This document shows positions 11,477 through 21,856 of a DNA stretch of 64,000 nt, in pieces. Below the pieces are notes generated by a model, which was not told the origin of the DNA, did not search any database, and worked only from the letters and a program-made list of their open reading frames with translations. The translations under genes and the position numbers were made by a program. Source of the stretch: Saturnia japonica. Lineage: Eukaryota; Arthropoda; Insecta; Lepidoptera; Saturniidae. Position 1 is the first letter of the stretch. Each line of letters starts with the position of its first letter. The stretch lies in contig CM065306.1 in NCBI GenBank assembly GCA_033032175.1, forward strand, positions 23,047,001-23,111,000, read 5' to 3'.

Positions 11477-11825
11477 TATATATATATATTCAAGTGTGTA
11501 GTAGCTTCGTCACGGATATATATCTAATGGGTGACATGGTCACGTCGCAGCAGTATTTCACGAACAGGTCACATGTTCAACGTGACGTCGCGTTGTAGAT
11601 TGACTTTCTTCGTGACCCGATTTTACACACGAGTCGTCTGCACACATTGTTTATAAGTTAAATATAATAGAAAATTTTGAAGCGATCATACAAGATCTGC
11701 TGTGATTCATTAGTCATTGAGTGTTTGTTTTGTTGATGTTAGGTCTTCCTAATAGCGTGTTTAGATGGAGTAAAAGCTTTCTAATTTAAAATCTCTTTTG
11801 AATTTTATCTCTACTTGGCGAAGGT

Positions 11826-12025
11826 TTGTTAGTGAAAAACCTTCACCGTACAGAAGATCACAGTCAAATAACTTTGTGCTGTGTTACTGCGGTGGGTAGG
11901 ATTCCCAGAGCTACTTGGGGAAGAAGGATTTAAGGTCGGCAACTCGCCACTTATACCTCTAGATATTACAAGTGCTCACAGGCTACGCTAACCACTTACC
12001 ACCAGGCGAGTTGTATGCTTGCAAC
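11826..12025 (+). repeat. Dispersed repeat family I copy
   Basis: Reference copy for orientation: 'acagaagatcacagtcaaataa', 'tgtgctgtgttactgcggtg', 'cagagctacttggggaag', 'ggtcggcaact', 'caggctacgctaacc', 'caccaggcgag'. Confidence 0.65.
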
Positions 12026-12029
12026 TGTG

Positions 12030-12262
12030 AAATAGGAAGGTTATGTTTTCCGAACGTATGTCTTTTTTTTTGGCACGCTCTGTAGCTTAAACGGCTTGTT
12101 CGATTTTAGCATACGAGGTGTCATTAGAATCGTCTTGATTGTGGGAGTGACATAAGCTATATAATATTTAAGTATGAGGTCCGGAAATCAAATAAAAAGC
12201 AAAAATAGAAAAAATTGTCAAGTGGTTTTGTTGCAGTCGGTTTTTTTGTTTTCTTACCTGCA
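12030..12262 (+). repeat. Repeat family R copy 1
   Basis: Matches the reverse complement of 48298-48550: 'ggcacgctctgtagcttaaa', 'gtgggagtgacataagct', 'caagtggttttgttgcagtcg'. It abuts family I on its left. Class unknown. Confidence 0.5.
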
Positions 12263-12408
12263 ATCTAAATATCTGTTTTAAAATACGCTATCCGTCTCAT
12301 TCAATCACGTAGGCAAACGGCACGCCTTAGAAAGAGTCATTGCGAGACTCTCGACATCTCGACAACCGTTATTTATTGCCAGTTTTTTTGTTCCATTTTA
12401 TTATTTTA

Positions 12409-13109
12409 CTAGCTTCATTTACGTTATAACAGAGAGGGAGAGAGAGAGAGTAAAGGTTAGAGAGAGTGGGTCGTGGGCACTGTATTATAAGTGCCGCTCG
12501 CCTCCCACATCATTCCGTATAACAAAAATGCGCGCGCGATACTTGATCATTATTTTTCTGTAGAGTTATTTTAAAACTGTGATATCTCCTACGACATTCA
12601 TTTAAATCAATTAATGTACAGGGCAATTTTGTTCAAAATTAAATACTTGTATGAATAACATATTTATTTTGATAAGGATTAACATACCATGATATAAAAA
12701 CACCTTCGCAAATAATTTATTATTTTACAAAAAAAGTTGTTATCATAAAAAAGGATATATATATAATATTGAGTAAACCTTAAAAGATAGACATATAATG
12801 CTATCGCGAATATTTTTAAAACTTTTTAAGAGAAACAATTCCATCACACACGATTGAAGCGTAAATTTAACCATTTACGCAGCGCACGCAATGGAAGCTC
12901 TTAGAAGGAATAAATTTCCTGTTTTTGCCCATTTTTCATTAATGCTCCGCTCCTATTAATAGTAGCGTAATGTTATTAAATCAGTAGCCATCCTCGATAA
13001 GTGGGCTATCCAACACTAAAAGATTTTTTTCCATTCGAAGCAGTAGTTGCTGAGATTAGCGCGTTCAACCAAACAAATAAACTCTTCAGCTTTATAATAT
13101 TAGTAATGA
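12409..13109 (-). mobile_element. Helitron-like family D copy 2, inverted relative to copy 1
   Basis: 701 bp. On minus it starts A|TCATTACTAATATTATAAAG and ends GTAAATGAAGCTAG|T, a proper CTAG end. It is collinear with 8036-8741 in opposite orientation, with ~3.7 kb between them. The CT/GA tract at 12430-12465 is the counterpart of 8668-8703. Confidence 0.8.
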
Positions 13110-13145
13110 TTTAATTATCCTTTATAGATTTAGCGATTGACCACA

Positions 13146-13385
13146 ATTTCAACTAATGTTAAGTGACGATGTAGCCCAAGATGGTAACATGCTGAACTTA
13201 ACGGGAGGACTGGCTCTCAAATGCAGCTGCCGTTGTTTGGTGACAGATTTGTCACTTGAGAGTGGTAGTTAGTGAGGCTCACATTACAAATTTTACTTAC
13301 CACCACTCTATGGTTTTATCACGATATATCCTTCATCGGAACCTCAGGCTCATTGCAAGGATTCGAACTCGCATCGACCAACGTG
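13146..13385 (-). repeat. SINE-like repeat, family H
   Basis: Carries 'gacgatgtagcccaagatgg', 'ggactggctctcaaatgcagc', 'ttatcacgatatat' and 'aggctcattgcaaggattcgaac'. The last is a B box on the minus strand. Confidence 0.65.
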
Positions 13386-13929
13386 GTGTTACTTGTTTAC
13401 CATTCCAGTACTAACTTTTATTATGACGATACATTACAGAATTCGTGAACCTAGGTTTGCTGAGTCAACAAAAATGTATCGTTCAAATGCTGAGTAAAGC
13501 CGCTGGATAAAGTATGTATTTATAATTAATCTGTTTAGCTTACTGGGTGGACACGTATCTTAAGCGTGACGTCACGTTTTCCAAGCACGCGGTGCTACTC
13601 AGCGCCATGTGGCCGCCGTGGTATGCATTTAAATCGAACATTACAAAACTGATATCCAGTTACGGTTAGTTCGCACCGGTTATAACCGGTATAGACTAAA
13701 TATTAACTAGTTAGCAGTCGAGGAGCTTGCAGATTTATATGAGGCGTTATGATATTTTCAATGCATTTCGATCATCGTACTAGAAAGAATACCTAATAAT
13801 TTGCAACCAGTTTTAATGAAAATTGTACACGGGAAATGCATGTCATTCCTCAATTGATACGGCATATGAATTGTCAACAATATGAGTAAAAATAAAATTA
13901 CTGGATATAAATAACTACTGCGTAATAAC

Positions 13930-13961
13930 CAAAGCTTGTGAAGCCGCGGGTACACAGCTAG
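13930..13961 (+). mobile_element. Helitron-like 3' terminus fragment
   Basis: 'gtgaagccgcgggtacacagCTAG|T' is a typical Helitron-like 3' end in this window. The 5' part of the element was not identified. Confidence 0.45.
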
Positions 13962-14029
13962 TATTATATATTACTGTAACATTGTTATTATTATATGTAA
14001 ACATTTTTGTACTGTTGGAAAAAAAATCG

Positions 14030-14125
14030 ATCGATCGAGTTTCTTACCGGTTCTTCTCGATGAGTGGGATGTTTTCGGCAGTAGTGTTTTGATTGAGAAA
14101 AAATTTAATAAAGATTTTTTTGATT
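14030..14125 (+). mobile_element. LINE 3' tail, family J
   Basis: 'cgagtttcttaccggttctt', 'cgatgagtgggatgtttt', then 'aataaagatttttttgatttt', matching the tails at 47440 and 58230. Confidence 0.6.
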
Positions 14126-14489
14126 TTAATTTATAAAAAAGGCGTTTAACTTAATATAATAAACATATAAATATCTATGTAATAATATAAACAAGGTCCT
14201 TATGAAATGAATTACAAAGGTTTCCGTATAACCGCCCGCCACTCACCAAGAAGTTAATTTACGTTGAGATTAATCTCGGATTGTAGACTTTCATATTATA
14301 ATTTCGTATTTTATACGAAAATTTTACTTTGTTTCGCAAAAAAAAAATTATCTCAAGCATCTGGGACGACGGGTACTCGAAGTCCAATGAAACGGCTTAG
14401 GCAAAATAATTTTAAAATAAATTAAATGATATAATAAAGTCATCATTGACTATTAACCAGCATATGGATGTAATATATGCGTCATATAG
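14126..14489. other. Unassigned AT-rich DNA
   Basis: No gene or recognised repeat. Contains A-runs and an AT-rich tract. Confidence 0.4.
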
Positions 14490-14560
14490 AAGAGAGGTTC
14501 AAGCGTCCATAAACTACTGTATCCACTTACCATCACAGGCAGTATGCTTGTTTGTCACTT
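14490..14560 (+). repeat. Fragment of family I
   Basis: 'ttcaagcgtccataaactac', 'cttaccatcacaggcagtatgcttg' match the 3' part of family I. Confidence 0.45.
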
Positions 14561-14599
14561 AATTGCATAAGAAAAAGCATGAAAGAACATACTATTGCA

Positions 14600-14935
14600 T
14601 TTATTATGCATGCCTCTTTCCCAACAGGGTAGATAGCTACCACGTACAGTTGCTACGATCCTGGCATACCTCTTTCGCTTCTTCAACATTCATCTAACTT
14701 TTCGTGCGTTCTCAACGGCTTAGAGTACTCTCGACCTGACCTTTCTACAGAACGTCCTCGAGTTGATCGTGGTTCATTCGCCTAGGCATTCCTCTTCCAA
14801 CATTCCCATTCATACTCGTCTTATAAAGTTTAATAGTCATTCTTCTTTCATTCATCCTCTCTACATGCCCAAACCTTCTCCCGCCATTTCTGCCCTCTCC
14901 TGTGGCAACTCAAATCTACGTCGGTTCCCTCGGTG
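14600..14935 (-). pseudogene. Decayed LINE reverse transcriptase C-terminus
   Basis: The minus strand reads RRFGHVERMNERRMTIKLYK, then TSMNGNVGRGMPRR, a stop, and further on MNVEEAKEVCQDRSNCTW in a shifted frame. 'GHVERM' followed by 'GRPxxR' and a closing arginine-rich helix is the pattern at the very C-terminus of several insect non-LTR retrotransposon ORF2 proteins. Stops and at least one frameshift show it is dead. No upstream palm domain is present, so it is a strongly 5'-truncated copy. Confidence 0.55.
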
Positions 14936-14939
14936 TGGA

Positions 14940-15056
14940 GCCCTCCAAACTAGCACCCGCTAGCGCGATACAAGTGAAACTGCACTCTTGCATTCAATAG
15001 CAACTAACAGACACCATTACACACCACATAGGTTCTGTAAGGGACTTTTTTTTGTA
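14940..15056 (+). mobile_element. Jockey-like LINE 3' UTR fragment
   Basis: 'gcgcgatacaagtgaaactg', 'caccacataggttctgtaag' and 'ggactttttttt' match, in reverse orientation, the 3' UTR of the Jockey-like element at 18760-18900. This is a second short copy of the same 3' end. Confidence 0.6.
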
Positions 15057-15389
15057 ATAGATAGTTGAAACAACTATTAACCGATCAATTAAATGAATAA
15101 TATACACATGTTTGTTCCTTCCTTCCAGGAGGCAGATACAATGTATACATATACGTATAAGTTAGTTTAGATCGAATTTCTACGGATAGGGAATTGGTCA
15201 GTTCGCGACTTAACTGCAACTACGACAACAACTCAAACCGAGATTCGATCACTTTGGCACCCTTGAGCTGGCCTTCTCCATCCGTGTATATTTGTAAACT
15301 TATTACAACTTTTAATTGGTACGTGCATTATAAATATAAATAATGTCAACACATTTTTTAATCAAAGTGGATATTGCTGCTTTTATAAA
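15057..15389. other. Unassigned
   Basis: No gene or shared repeat recognised between the LINE 3' UTR fragment and the family F copy. Confidence 0.4.
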
Positions 15390-15712
15390 TCCACTTCAAC
15401 AAAAGACGGGAGGTCACTCAATTCGAATGCATATTTTTTATGGATATTCAGCCATGACTTCTTTGTTCATGAACCGATATGGATGATACCTTTTTGTTGG
15501 ATAGGGGATACCTCACAGGGTTGTCCTATTTAAATTTTGTTGGCATTCAAAAATCATAAAATCTAAATATTCTTTATCCAATTTAGGCCATAAGAAGGCA
15601 CTTATGAATGTCAAAGCACTACTATTACAGCATGGACCTTCATCTTCGAAGATACACAATGAAACTCTTCAAGATGATTGAAGTTGAATTTCTTTTTTTG
15701 TTACAATTATCT
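15390..15712 (+). repeat. TIR-type repeat, family F
   Basis: Begins 'ccacttcaacaaaagacgggag' and ends 'gattgaagttgaatttcttt', degenerate forms of the ACCGACTTCAA / TTGAAGTCGGT inverted ends. The interior has 'cttctttgttcatgaaccgat' and 'ttgttggataggggatacctc'. About 60 extra bases of unknown origin lie at 15550-15610. Confidence 0.6.
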
Positions 15713-15879
15713 TGTATGGCTTTATATTGTGTGGTTTCGGAAAAATTCTTAATTAACTGATTTTAATGAACTATATAATCGGAGATATATTTTAAATATG
15801 AATAATACTTATTTGGTAACAGAAAATAATAAAAAAATATGATTTACCATACGCAAAATAAAACTGTTTTCATTACTTG

Positions 15880-16140
15880 ACCATGCATGCCAACTGCATA
15901 TATTGGAGGATTCTCTTTTTGTGCAGCAAACCCCACAATACTTTCCGCGGCTTTCAAATATAGTTACTCGCAACAGACGTGATGATTCTCAATTATGTAT
16001 TCGCAGCTCTAGTCCTGCTCTTATGTGGAAAAGCATATTTCGTATAACACCTAAAATCTATAACAAAATACCAAGCAGCTTTAAAGAATTAAACCGAACT
16101 ATTTTAAAAAGCATTTAAAAGATTTACTCAATCGTAAGTG
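15880..16140 (+). pseudogene. LINE ORF2 C-terminal remnant, split by an RTE insertion
   Basis: An open frame from 15903 reads through TRNRRDDSQLCIRSSSPALM, then FRITPKIYNKIPSSFKEL, the usual C-terminus of CR1/L2-type ORF2 proteins (a 'K-I-Y-N-K-I-P' helix). After a shift near 16115 it continues as HLKDLLNRKCYYN. The missing end (INNLLYD) resumes at 16564 past the inserted RTE fragment. It is 5'-truncated and dead. Confidence 0.6.
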
Positions 16141-16153
16141 CTATTACAACATT
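16141..16153 (+). repeat. Target-site duplication, left copy (13 bp)
   Basis: CTATTACAACATT, identical to 16551-16563. It flanks the RTE fragment and lies inside the LINE coding remnant, so the host sequence before insertion can be recognised. Confidence 0.8.
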
Positions 16154-16550
16154 CATCATTTCAGCCGCAGGACGTCCACTGCTGAACATAGGCCTCCCCC
16201 ATAGATCTCCAGAGCGACCGATCTTGTGCGGCCTGCACCCAAAGGCTCCCAGCGACCTTTATTAGGTCGTCTTTCCATCTAGTGGGGGGCCGTCCTACGC
16301 TGCGCTCTCCGGTGCGTGGTCTCCACTCGAGAACCTTTCTGCCCCAACGGCCGTCAGTTCTCCGAACTATGTGCCCCGCCCACTGCCACTTCAACTTGCT
16401 AATCCTTTTGGCTATGTCGGTGACCTTAGTTTGTCTACGGATCTCCTCATTTCTGATTCGATCTCGTAGAGAAACACCAAGCATAGCCCTCTCCATAGCT
16501 CGCTGAGTGACCTTGAGGTTTCTTATGAGGCCCACAGTGAGCGACCACGT
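16154..16550 (-). mobile_element. 5'-truncated RTE-like retrotransposon with dead ORF2 C-terminus
   Basis: 397 bp between perfect 13-bp duplications. On minus an open frame of 124 residues (16161-16535, open to the 5' junction) reads KVTQRAMERAML near its start, then KLKWQWAGHIVRRTDGRWG, RPRTGERSVGRPPTRW and GEAYVQQW near its stop. This is the characteristic C-terminus of RTE-clade endonuclease/reverse transcriptases, after the RT domain. The polymerase domain is absent, so it is inert. The 3' end (low coordinates) carries a short TGA/ATG-type tail rather than poly(A), common in RTE elements. The intact frame and near-perfect duplication suggest recent insertion. Confidence 0.85.
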
Positions 16551-16563
16551 CTATTACAACATT
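16551..16563 (+). repeat. Target-site duplication, right copy (13 bp)
   Basis: CTATTACAACATT, paired with 16141-16153. Downstream 'aataacttattatatgatac' restores the LINE reading frame. Confidence 0.8.
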
Positions 16564-16694
16564 AATAACTTATTATATGATACGTTTACATAATGCATAA
16601 TAATATAAAATTTCTTATTCTAATAATTGTATGATTAATGTATTTCAATAATAATAACTATTTTGGACATTTTATTTTTATATGTATTAAGAAA

Positions 16695-16780
16695 AAGCAC
16701 TACCACCATGTTTTCATCACGATGTTTTCCATCACCGAAAGCTCAGGCTCATTGCAGGGACTCGAACTTTCGTTTCCGCT
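16695..16780 (-). repeat. Fragment of SINE-like family H
   Basis: 'cactaccaccatgttttcatc', 'gatgttttccatcaccgaaagc', 'aggctcattgcagggactcgaac' match the end of the 55240 copy that holds the promoter. Confidence 0.55.
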
Positions 16781-17499
16781 ACAAGCTTTTTAAATTATTT
16801 GACATATTGGTTATATTCACTTTTATAAATAATACTCATTTATATAAAATTAAATTTTATGTACATTTTATTAGGTATTTGTTCATTGGCAACAGTTTTT
16901 TATATATACAGCTAAACCTTCGACACAGGCCTCTTCTATAGACTTTCAACATTTCCTGTCTCTTAGCTATTTGGGTCCATGTTAAGCCAACTATTATTTA
17001 AATATCATTCTCCAATCTCTTATTTAGCCTACCTCGGCTTCTACCATTTTCTTGTTAGTTTAGACCATTTCTCTTTTTTGAGCTATGAATCTAAATATCG
17101 AAAATATATTTGTGTTTGAAAGTTTGTGAAATATTATGTATTTGATAAATGGACTTCTAAGTTATAGAATATGATTAATTCGAACAACTCATCATGATGA
17201 TAACGCAAACATACGTCATTACAGGCCGAGTCAAACTTCCGGTACATTCGATAATCTGCAAGTTTTCCCCAGGAACGCGATGTGGGTCAAGAGAAAACTC
17301 GGAAGGGAGCGCTTTTAGGCGGTCCGCATACGCATGGCTTTTTTAAAATCGTGTCGCTGCATTCTTTGCGATTATTTGTTGACCTCGAAAAAACTATCTG
17401 AAGTATATAGCATAGTCCTATAATAAAGCACCTTGGAGAAGGGAAAAAAACATCTAAAACACAAAGAAATTTCTTTGGAGATTTTTCTAATCGGGGCAA
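16781..17499. other. Unassigned
   Basis: No gene recognised. The last ~60 bases (17440-17499: 'acacaaagaaatttctttgg') belong to an extended version of family I also seen at 22950 and 51200. Confidence 0.4.
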
Positions 17500-17705
17500 C
17501 CCGACAGGTGGAATGCCTCCACCCTACAGAAGATCGCATCTAATAACCTTGTTTTTTTTTTCTGCACTGAATAGGATTTCCAGAGCTCCTTGGAGTAGTG
17601 GGGTTCAAGATCGGCAACGCGGTAGTGGTATCTGGGGTATTACGAGCGTCTATAGGCTACGGTAGCCGCTTACTATCAGGCGGGCATTATGCTTGTCTGC
17701 CACCT
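17500..17705 (+). repeat. Dispersed repeat family I copy
   Basis: 'acagaagatcgcatctaataa', 'tttccagagctccttggagtag', 'gatcggcaacgcggtagtgg', 'taggctacggtagccgctta', 'caggcgggcattatgcttg'. Confidence 0.7.
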
Positions 17706-18104
17706 CTGTTCTAGAAAAAAAAACATTTGTTGAGTAAACATCATACTGATATTATGTATTTCACATAAAAACAATCTGTAGATAACTAGTTCTTTCCGCA
17801 ATTTTATTCTCGTTTACTTCGAAATTAAATGACTCTTCGCGTTCGCAGCTGGTCACGTTCGCGGATGGTACCATTTGAATCTGAGTTCGAGAATGGCCTA
17901 ATAAATATTAATAAAAGTGCATTTGAAATTAGTTTTTATATTTTGATCTTTGTGATACGACGCATTATAAAGCAAACCTAATGGTTAGGTGAAACGTTAT
18001 CTCCGTGACGAACCAGACATTTTCATTACCGACTGTACCCGTAGAATAAAGCAATAAGAACATAATAATACATATATCTACATATATATATATACATATA
18101 ATAA

Positions 18105-18347
18105 TACGTGAAACAAAAGCTTTCGGTACCTTTTTATGCGTATTGCGTGCTCGGAAGTCTGTGAGATTTGGCACGGTTAAAGTTTTATGGAGAAGGAGTG
18201 CTGAAAGCTAAAATTTATCTATATTGCCTGTTACTAATATATTAAATTTCTATTTCTAAATTCGAATCCTAACCCGACCATGCCATTGAACTTAGACACC
18301 CCAAAATATTGACATTGTCATTCAACGAAAAGTGACAGCAAGTGATG
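18105..18347 (+). mobile_element. Helitron-like family A copy 3, left half (interrupted)
   Basis: From 'cgtgaaacaaaagctttcgg' to 'gacagcaagtgatg'. The element is cut by a 2.3-kb insertion and resumes at 20686. The two halves join at the 12-bp duplication described separately. Confidence 0.8.
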
Positions 18348-18359
18348 TAGATAATACTC
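18348..18359 (+). repeat. Target-site duplication, left copy (12 bp)
   Basis: TAGATAATACTC, identical to 20674-20685. Uninterrupted family A copies have the equivalent 'tagataatactcat' only once (as its complement at 33740 and 38258). Confidence 0.85.
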
Positions 18360-18397
18360 TTTTTCTTCTTCCTACCTTGGCAACCGGTTCTCTTTAA
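18360..18397 (+). mobile_element. Repeat family B, left part (interrupted)
   Basis: 'cttcctaccttggcaaccgg' and 'ttctctttaatgaag' match the start of B copies at 34470 and 35455. The Jockey-like LINE follows directly. Confidence 0.7.
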
Positions 18398-18924
18398 TGA
18401 AGATTTTTTTTTTTTTTTTGAACTGACTACACTGTTAGCCTTAGGGGCCCTATCGTCAAACAGAGCCGCTGCGGCTTTTACAGCTTCACCGGACTTGGGG
18501 GCGAGTGCTTAGGGCACTCAGCCGCGAAAGTTTGTGACGACCCGCACGAGGGTGCCAGAGTGGCCGAACCTCGGCTCGGGCAGTCGTCGCGAATGCGAAA
18601 AAGTCGCGATCTAACTAATTCCCTAATCCTAAGAGAATTCGAACTAACTAATATATACTCATATGCACGTTCCCCTCCTCCTGGGAGGAAGGAGTGGACC
18701 ATGCGTATGTGTATTTAATAATCAGAATGGTTTTTCTACACTAACTAGCGCAAAAAAAGAAAAAAAAGGTCCCTTACAGAACCTATGTACCTGTGTGGTG
18801 TGCACGTGTGTGTGTTCATACGTGTGTAATGTTGTGTGTGGGTAACTAAGTGTTGCACGTATAGTGTCACTTTGTATCGCGCGGGCGGCTGCCTGACCCA
18901 AGGGTTTCACACCGAGGAACGGAC

Positions 18925-20062
18925 CTAGGCTTGGGTTGCCGCTAGAGAGGGTGGACGTGACGGGTGTGCGGGAGTGAAGTTAACCGCCCGTCCTCTGCAG
19001 AGAGAACGGTGGTTACGCGGGCGTGGGCGGTGGCACGCTCTGTTTGGAGAGACGGTGGCGTAGAACGCGTTAGCTGTTTCGGTTTGGTCGGGCGGGTCAG
19101 TGAATATATTACGCGGCCGGCGTTTTCTCCGGCAGGTGTTGGGGTCGGGAACATATGAAGCTGCCGCTTTTATTAGGGGATTCGCGTGGTTCGATGCGGT
19201 GTCGAAATAAGAGCGAGAAAGGTGTTTGACATAGGCATGTATCGAAGGAAGGTCCATATCTCTATGGAGGTCCTCCATACGAACATACCTAGGGGCGCCG
19301 GTAAGGCGGTGAAGAAACCTATTCTGGATGGCTTGTAAGCGTTTCCAATTATATCTTGACATATGTGCGAATACAACGCAGCTAAATGTCATAATCGGTC
19401 GGATACACATCTTGTAGAGCGTAAGCTTGTGTCTCGTGGACATTTTGCTTGCAGCACATAGCAGAGGATGCAATCGGGCGAGGGTCCAGGCGGCCCTTTT
19501 CCTAACCAGAGTGATGTGGCGTATAAAGGAGAGTCTACTATCTAGGGTTACACCTAGATATTTGGTCTCCTTTACCCAGGGGATCGGATTACCAAAGAGT
19601 TCAAGGGGATGATCCTTGTGTTTTTTCGGTATCTGTGAGGCGGTTTGGTCGAAGAGCACCGCTGCGCTCTTCGTGGGGTTTATGGCTATTCGCCAGTCGT
19701 TAAACCACTTCCCGAGAGTGGTCACGGCTCTTTGGATTCTACATTTGAGGTTTCTCGTTTGCCTTTGAGAGGAGTATATGACTGTATCGTCAGCGTATAA
19801 GCCTACCTCAACTTTCGCTTGAAGTTTTGGTAGGTCACTGACGTACAGATTGTAGAGGCTAGGAGCCAGGATGGAACCTTGGGGGACGCCTGAGCGTATG
19901 GGATGGGGTGTCGATAGTTCACCTTCCACTCTGTAGCGAAAGGTGCGGTCTTTGAGGTAATCGCGGATGATTTTAACTAATCTATCGGGGACTTCGCGGG
20001 AGTACAGCTTATAGACTAATCCTTCGTGCCAGACCTTATCAAAGGCCTTGGCTACGTCGAAA
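18925..20062 (-). pseudogene. Reverse transcriptase, palm/thumb part, Jockey-like
   Basis: The frame is open from about 20062 to 18925. It begins FFDVAKAFDKVWHEGL (first palm Asp), then SGVPQGSILAPSLYNLYVSD, then the catalytic GLYADDTVIYS, followed by the thumb motif ETKYLGVTLDSRL and the C-terminal region to LAATQA. These are the order and spacing of a non-LTR RT. The catalytic YADD is intact, so the domain died by truncation and frameshift, not by active-site loss. The frame joins the upstream part (20063-20377) only through a one-base deletion in a T run near 20062. Function when alive: target-primed reverse transcription of its own RNA. Confidence 0.85.
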
Positions 20063-20377
20063 AAACTGCCAGCGTGCGACGGGGTTAATATAACTCGGAA
20101 AAGTTAAACAAAATGTGCTCCGTGAGGCGGTGCACTTGATGCGTGCAAGAATGTCTAGCACGAAAACCGAATTGCTCAGGCGGATAGAGGTTTTTCTCCT
20201 CTATTACAGATTTGAGACGGTTCAGAAGGATCCGCTCATAGATTTTACCTAGGGTATTTAGAAGACTGATAGGGCGGTAGCTGTCGGGAAGCGACGTGCT
20301 CTTGCCGGGCTTGTGAATACCTATGACAATGGCCGTTTTCGAGACGGCTGGAAAATGGCAGTTGGCTATGGCTACAT
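20063..20377 (-). pseudogene. Reverse transcriptase, fingers part, Jockey-like
   Basis: Minus frame reads FNVAIANCHFPAVSKTAIVI, then GIHKPGK, SYRPISLLNTLGKIYERILL, EQFGFRARHSCTHQVHRL, and runs into a stop at 20085 after FSELY. RPISLL..KIYERILL and GFRxxHSxxHQ are RT motifs of the Jockey group. A premature stop plus the T-run frameshift separate it from the palm frame. A longer nominal frame to 20453 includes about 75 bases of repeat B and is not part of the element. Confidence 0.8.
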
Positions 20378-20384
20378 TGAAGAT

Positions 20385-20673
20385 GCAGACCAATACTGCC
20401 ATTATTGAGTGAGTTATAATGTCACGTGTTATGACGATTCTGTATCTTAACAAGATGGTGGCACCCTTGTTAGAACTTTATAGGAAGTTTTTGTGGGATC
20501 TCGGAATGAATGCTTTCAGCTTAAATTTATAATCCACCTTACTTATGCACAAAAACCAAACTATATCACGCAAAACGCCACAAATATTACATAATATACG
20601 GTCAAAACCTTAGTAAATGAATTAAAAATATAAACCTCAACATCTCACTTCAAGATCCCACCAACAACTCCTC
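20385..20673 (+). mobile_element. Repeat family B, right part
   Basis: 'ccaatactgccattattgag', 'gtgttatgacgatt', 'aacaagatggtggcaccctt', 'aaaccaaactatatcacgcaa', 'aatgaattaaaaatataaacc', collinear with 35500-35760. B has no coding capacity; the 12-bp duplication suggests LINE-mediated (SINE-like) insertion. Confidence 0.7.
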
Positions 20674-20685
20674 TAGATAATACTC
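20674..20685 (+). repeat. Target-site duplication, right copy (12 bp)
   Basis: TAGATAATACTC, paired with 18348-18359. Confidence 0.85.
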
Positions 20686-20778
20686 ATTATTTATGAATAC
20701 TGTAAATGTCAAACAGAAAATAGTCTATGATCAAAAAGTCTCTTGTCGAATTTCAATCTTAAGGGGATCGCTAGTACA
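20686..20778 (+). mobile_element. Helitron-like family A copy 3, right half
   Basis: 'attatttatgaatactgtaa', 'agaaaatagtctatgatcaa', then 'ggggatcgctagta' restore the 3' end of the family A element begun at 18105, with CTAG|T intact. Confidence 0.8.
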
Positions 20779-21856
20779 AATAAAATCTGGATGTTTATTA
20801 GCTCACGCACACACAGGGCCGCGCGCAAAGCTGAGTTGAAGTCTTTCTAATACAATCACAAGAGAAAAAAGGTAGGTATAACAATAACAGGTTTTAATGC
20901 CTTGAAGATCGCGTATAAAATTCGTCGATGTAAAGTCGGCCAAACACCCACATTTATGAAATCGCAATGAGCATTGTATCACGTATTTGGGCCGAGTTTG
21001 CTTGTGTTGTAGCGAAGTTATGTTTGTGTTCATGTTGGTGAATTATGCCGTATGCAGCGCTCGAGTATGTCACACTAGGTTATACGGACAATTTGGTACA
21101 GTTCAATTTTTATTAACACAAACTATTCTCGAGTAGACGGTATATTATAAATATTGAAATATGGAGTGATAACCAGTTGATATGCAAGTGATATTATGTT
21201 TCTGATGTTTGGTATGGAAATTTATGAGGAGTGTAATCTATAAAAGCTTTTGTGAAACGTTTTTAAGAGTTAACAAAAAGCGTTACGTTTTTGTGCGCAA
21301 GCTACCTTGCGTACCGGTCACTATGATATCATATTTGTGTATACATACATCGTCTTGCTTTTAAATAAATCATTAACTACTCAGTGAGTGACTGAGAGTG
21401 AGTGAGTTAAGACAATGTTGCTTAAGGAGTAAATTACAGTAACATGCGTCGGAGATGACACACATACCCTTTTTTCTTTATTGTACTCCGGCAACGTGAC
21501 GTCAGAATAGTTAAATCCAAAAAAACAACTACGATTACTGAGATTTTACCCGAAACCCGAACTTATTTAGACATTTATTATTTATTTATTTAACATATTT
21601 AAACTTCTATTGTATATACTGAAATTTAAAGTATTTGTACGACTTTTTTCACTTATAACATACCTACAGGTAACTCGTATTAGATGAAATAATAAACAAT
21701 AATTATTGTAGTATGCAACAAACATAATTCCTTATTTATGTTATATTTTTAATTATATGAAATACATATTTTAATATTTTTAGAATGAAAAGAAAGTAAA
21801 AACATGTTAAAGACAAGAGGTAAGTAAATTTTTTCAAAAATAAACACTTACTTACA
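20779..21856. other. Unassigned
   Basis: No gene. A 76-residue minus frame at 20803-21033 has no recognisable motif. No repeat shared with other parts of the window. Confidence 0.4.

Larger units (their letters stand above)
18404..20377 (-). mobile_element. Jockey-like non-LTR retrotransposon, 5'-truncated
   Basis: About 1.97 kb on minus. Its 3' poly(A) appears as a T run at 18404-18419. It carries a 3' UTR (18420-18924) with a GT-rich stretch at 18790-18842, and most of a reverse transcriptase. TGAAGAT at 18398-18404 and 20378-20384 is a plausible 7-bp target-site duplication. The endonuclease and first part of the RT domain are missing. It sits inside repeat B. Confidence 0.85.

Noticed and set aside
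18942..19612. Several frames overlapping the reverse transcriptase
   Set aside because: They are shadows of the minus-strand RT frame, which alone shows ordered RT motifs and YADD.
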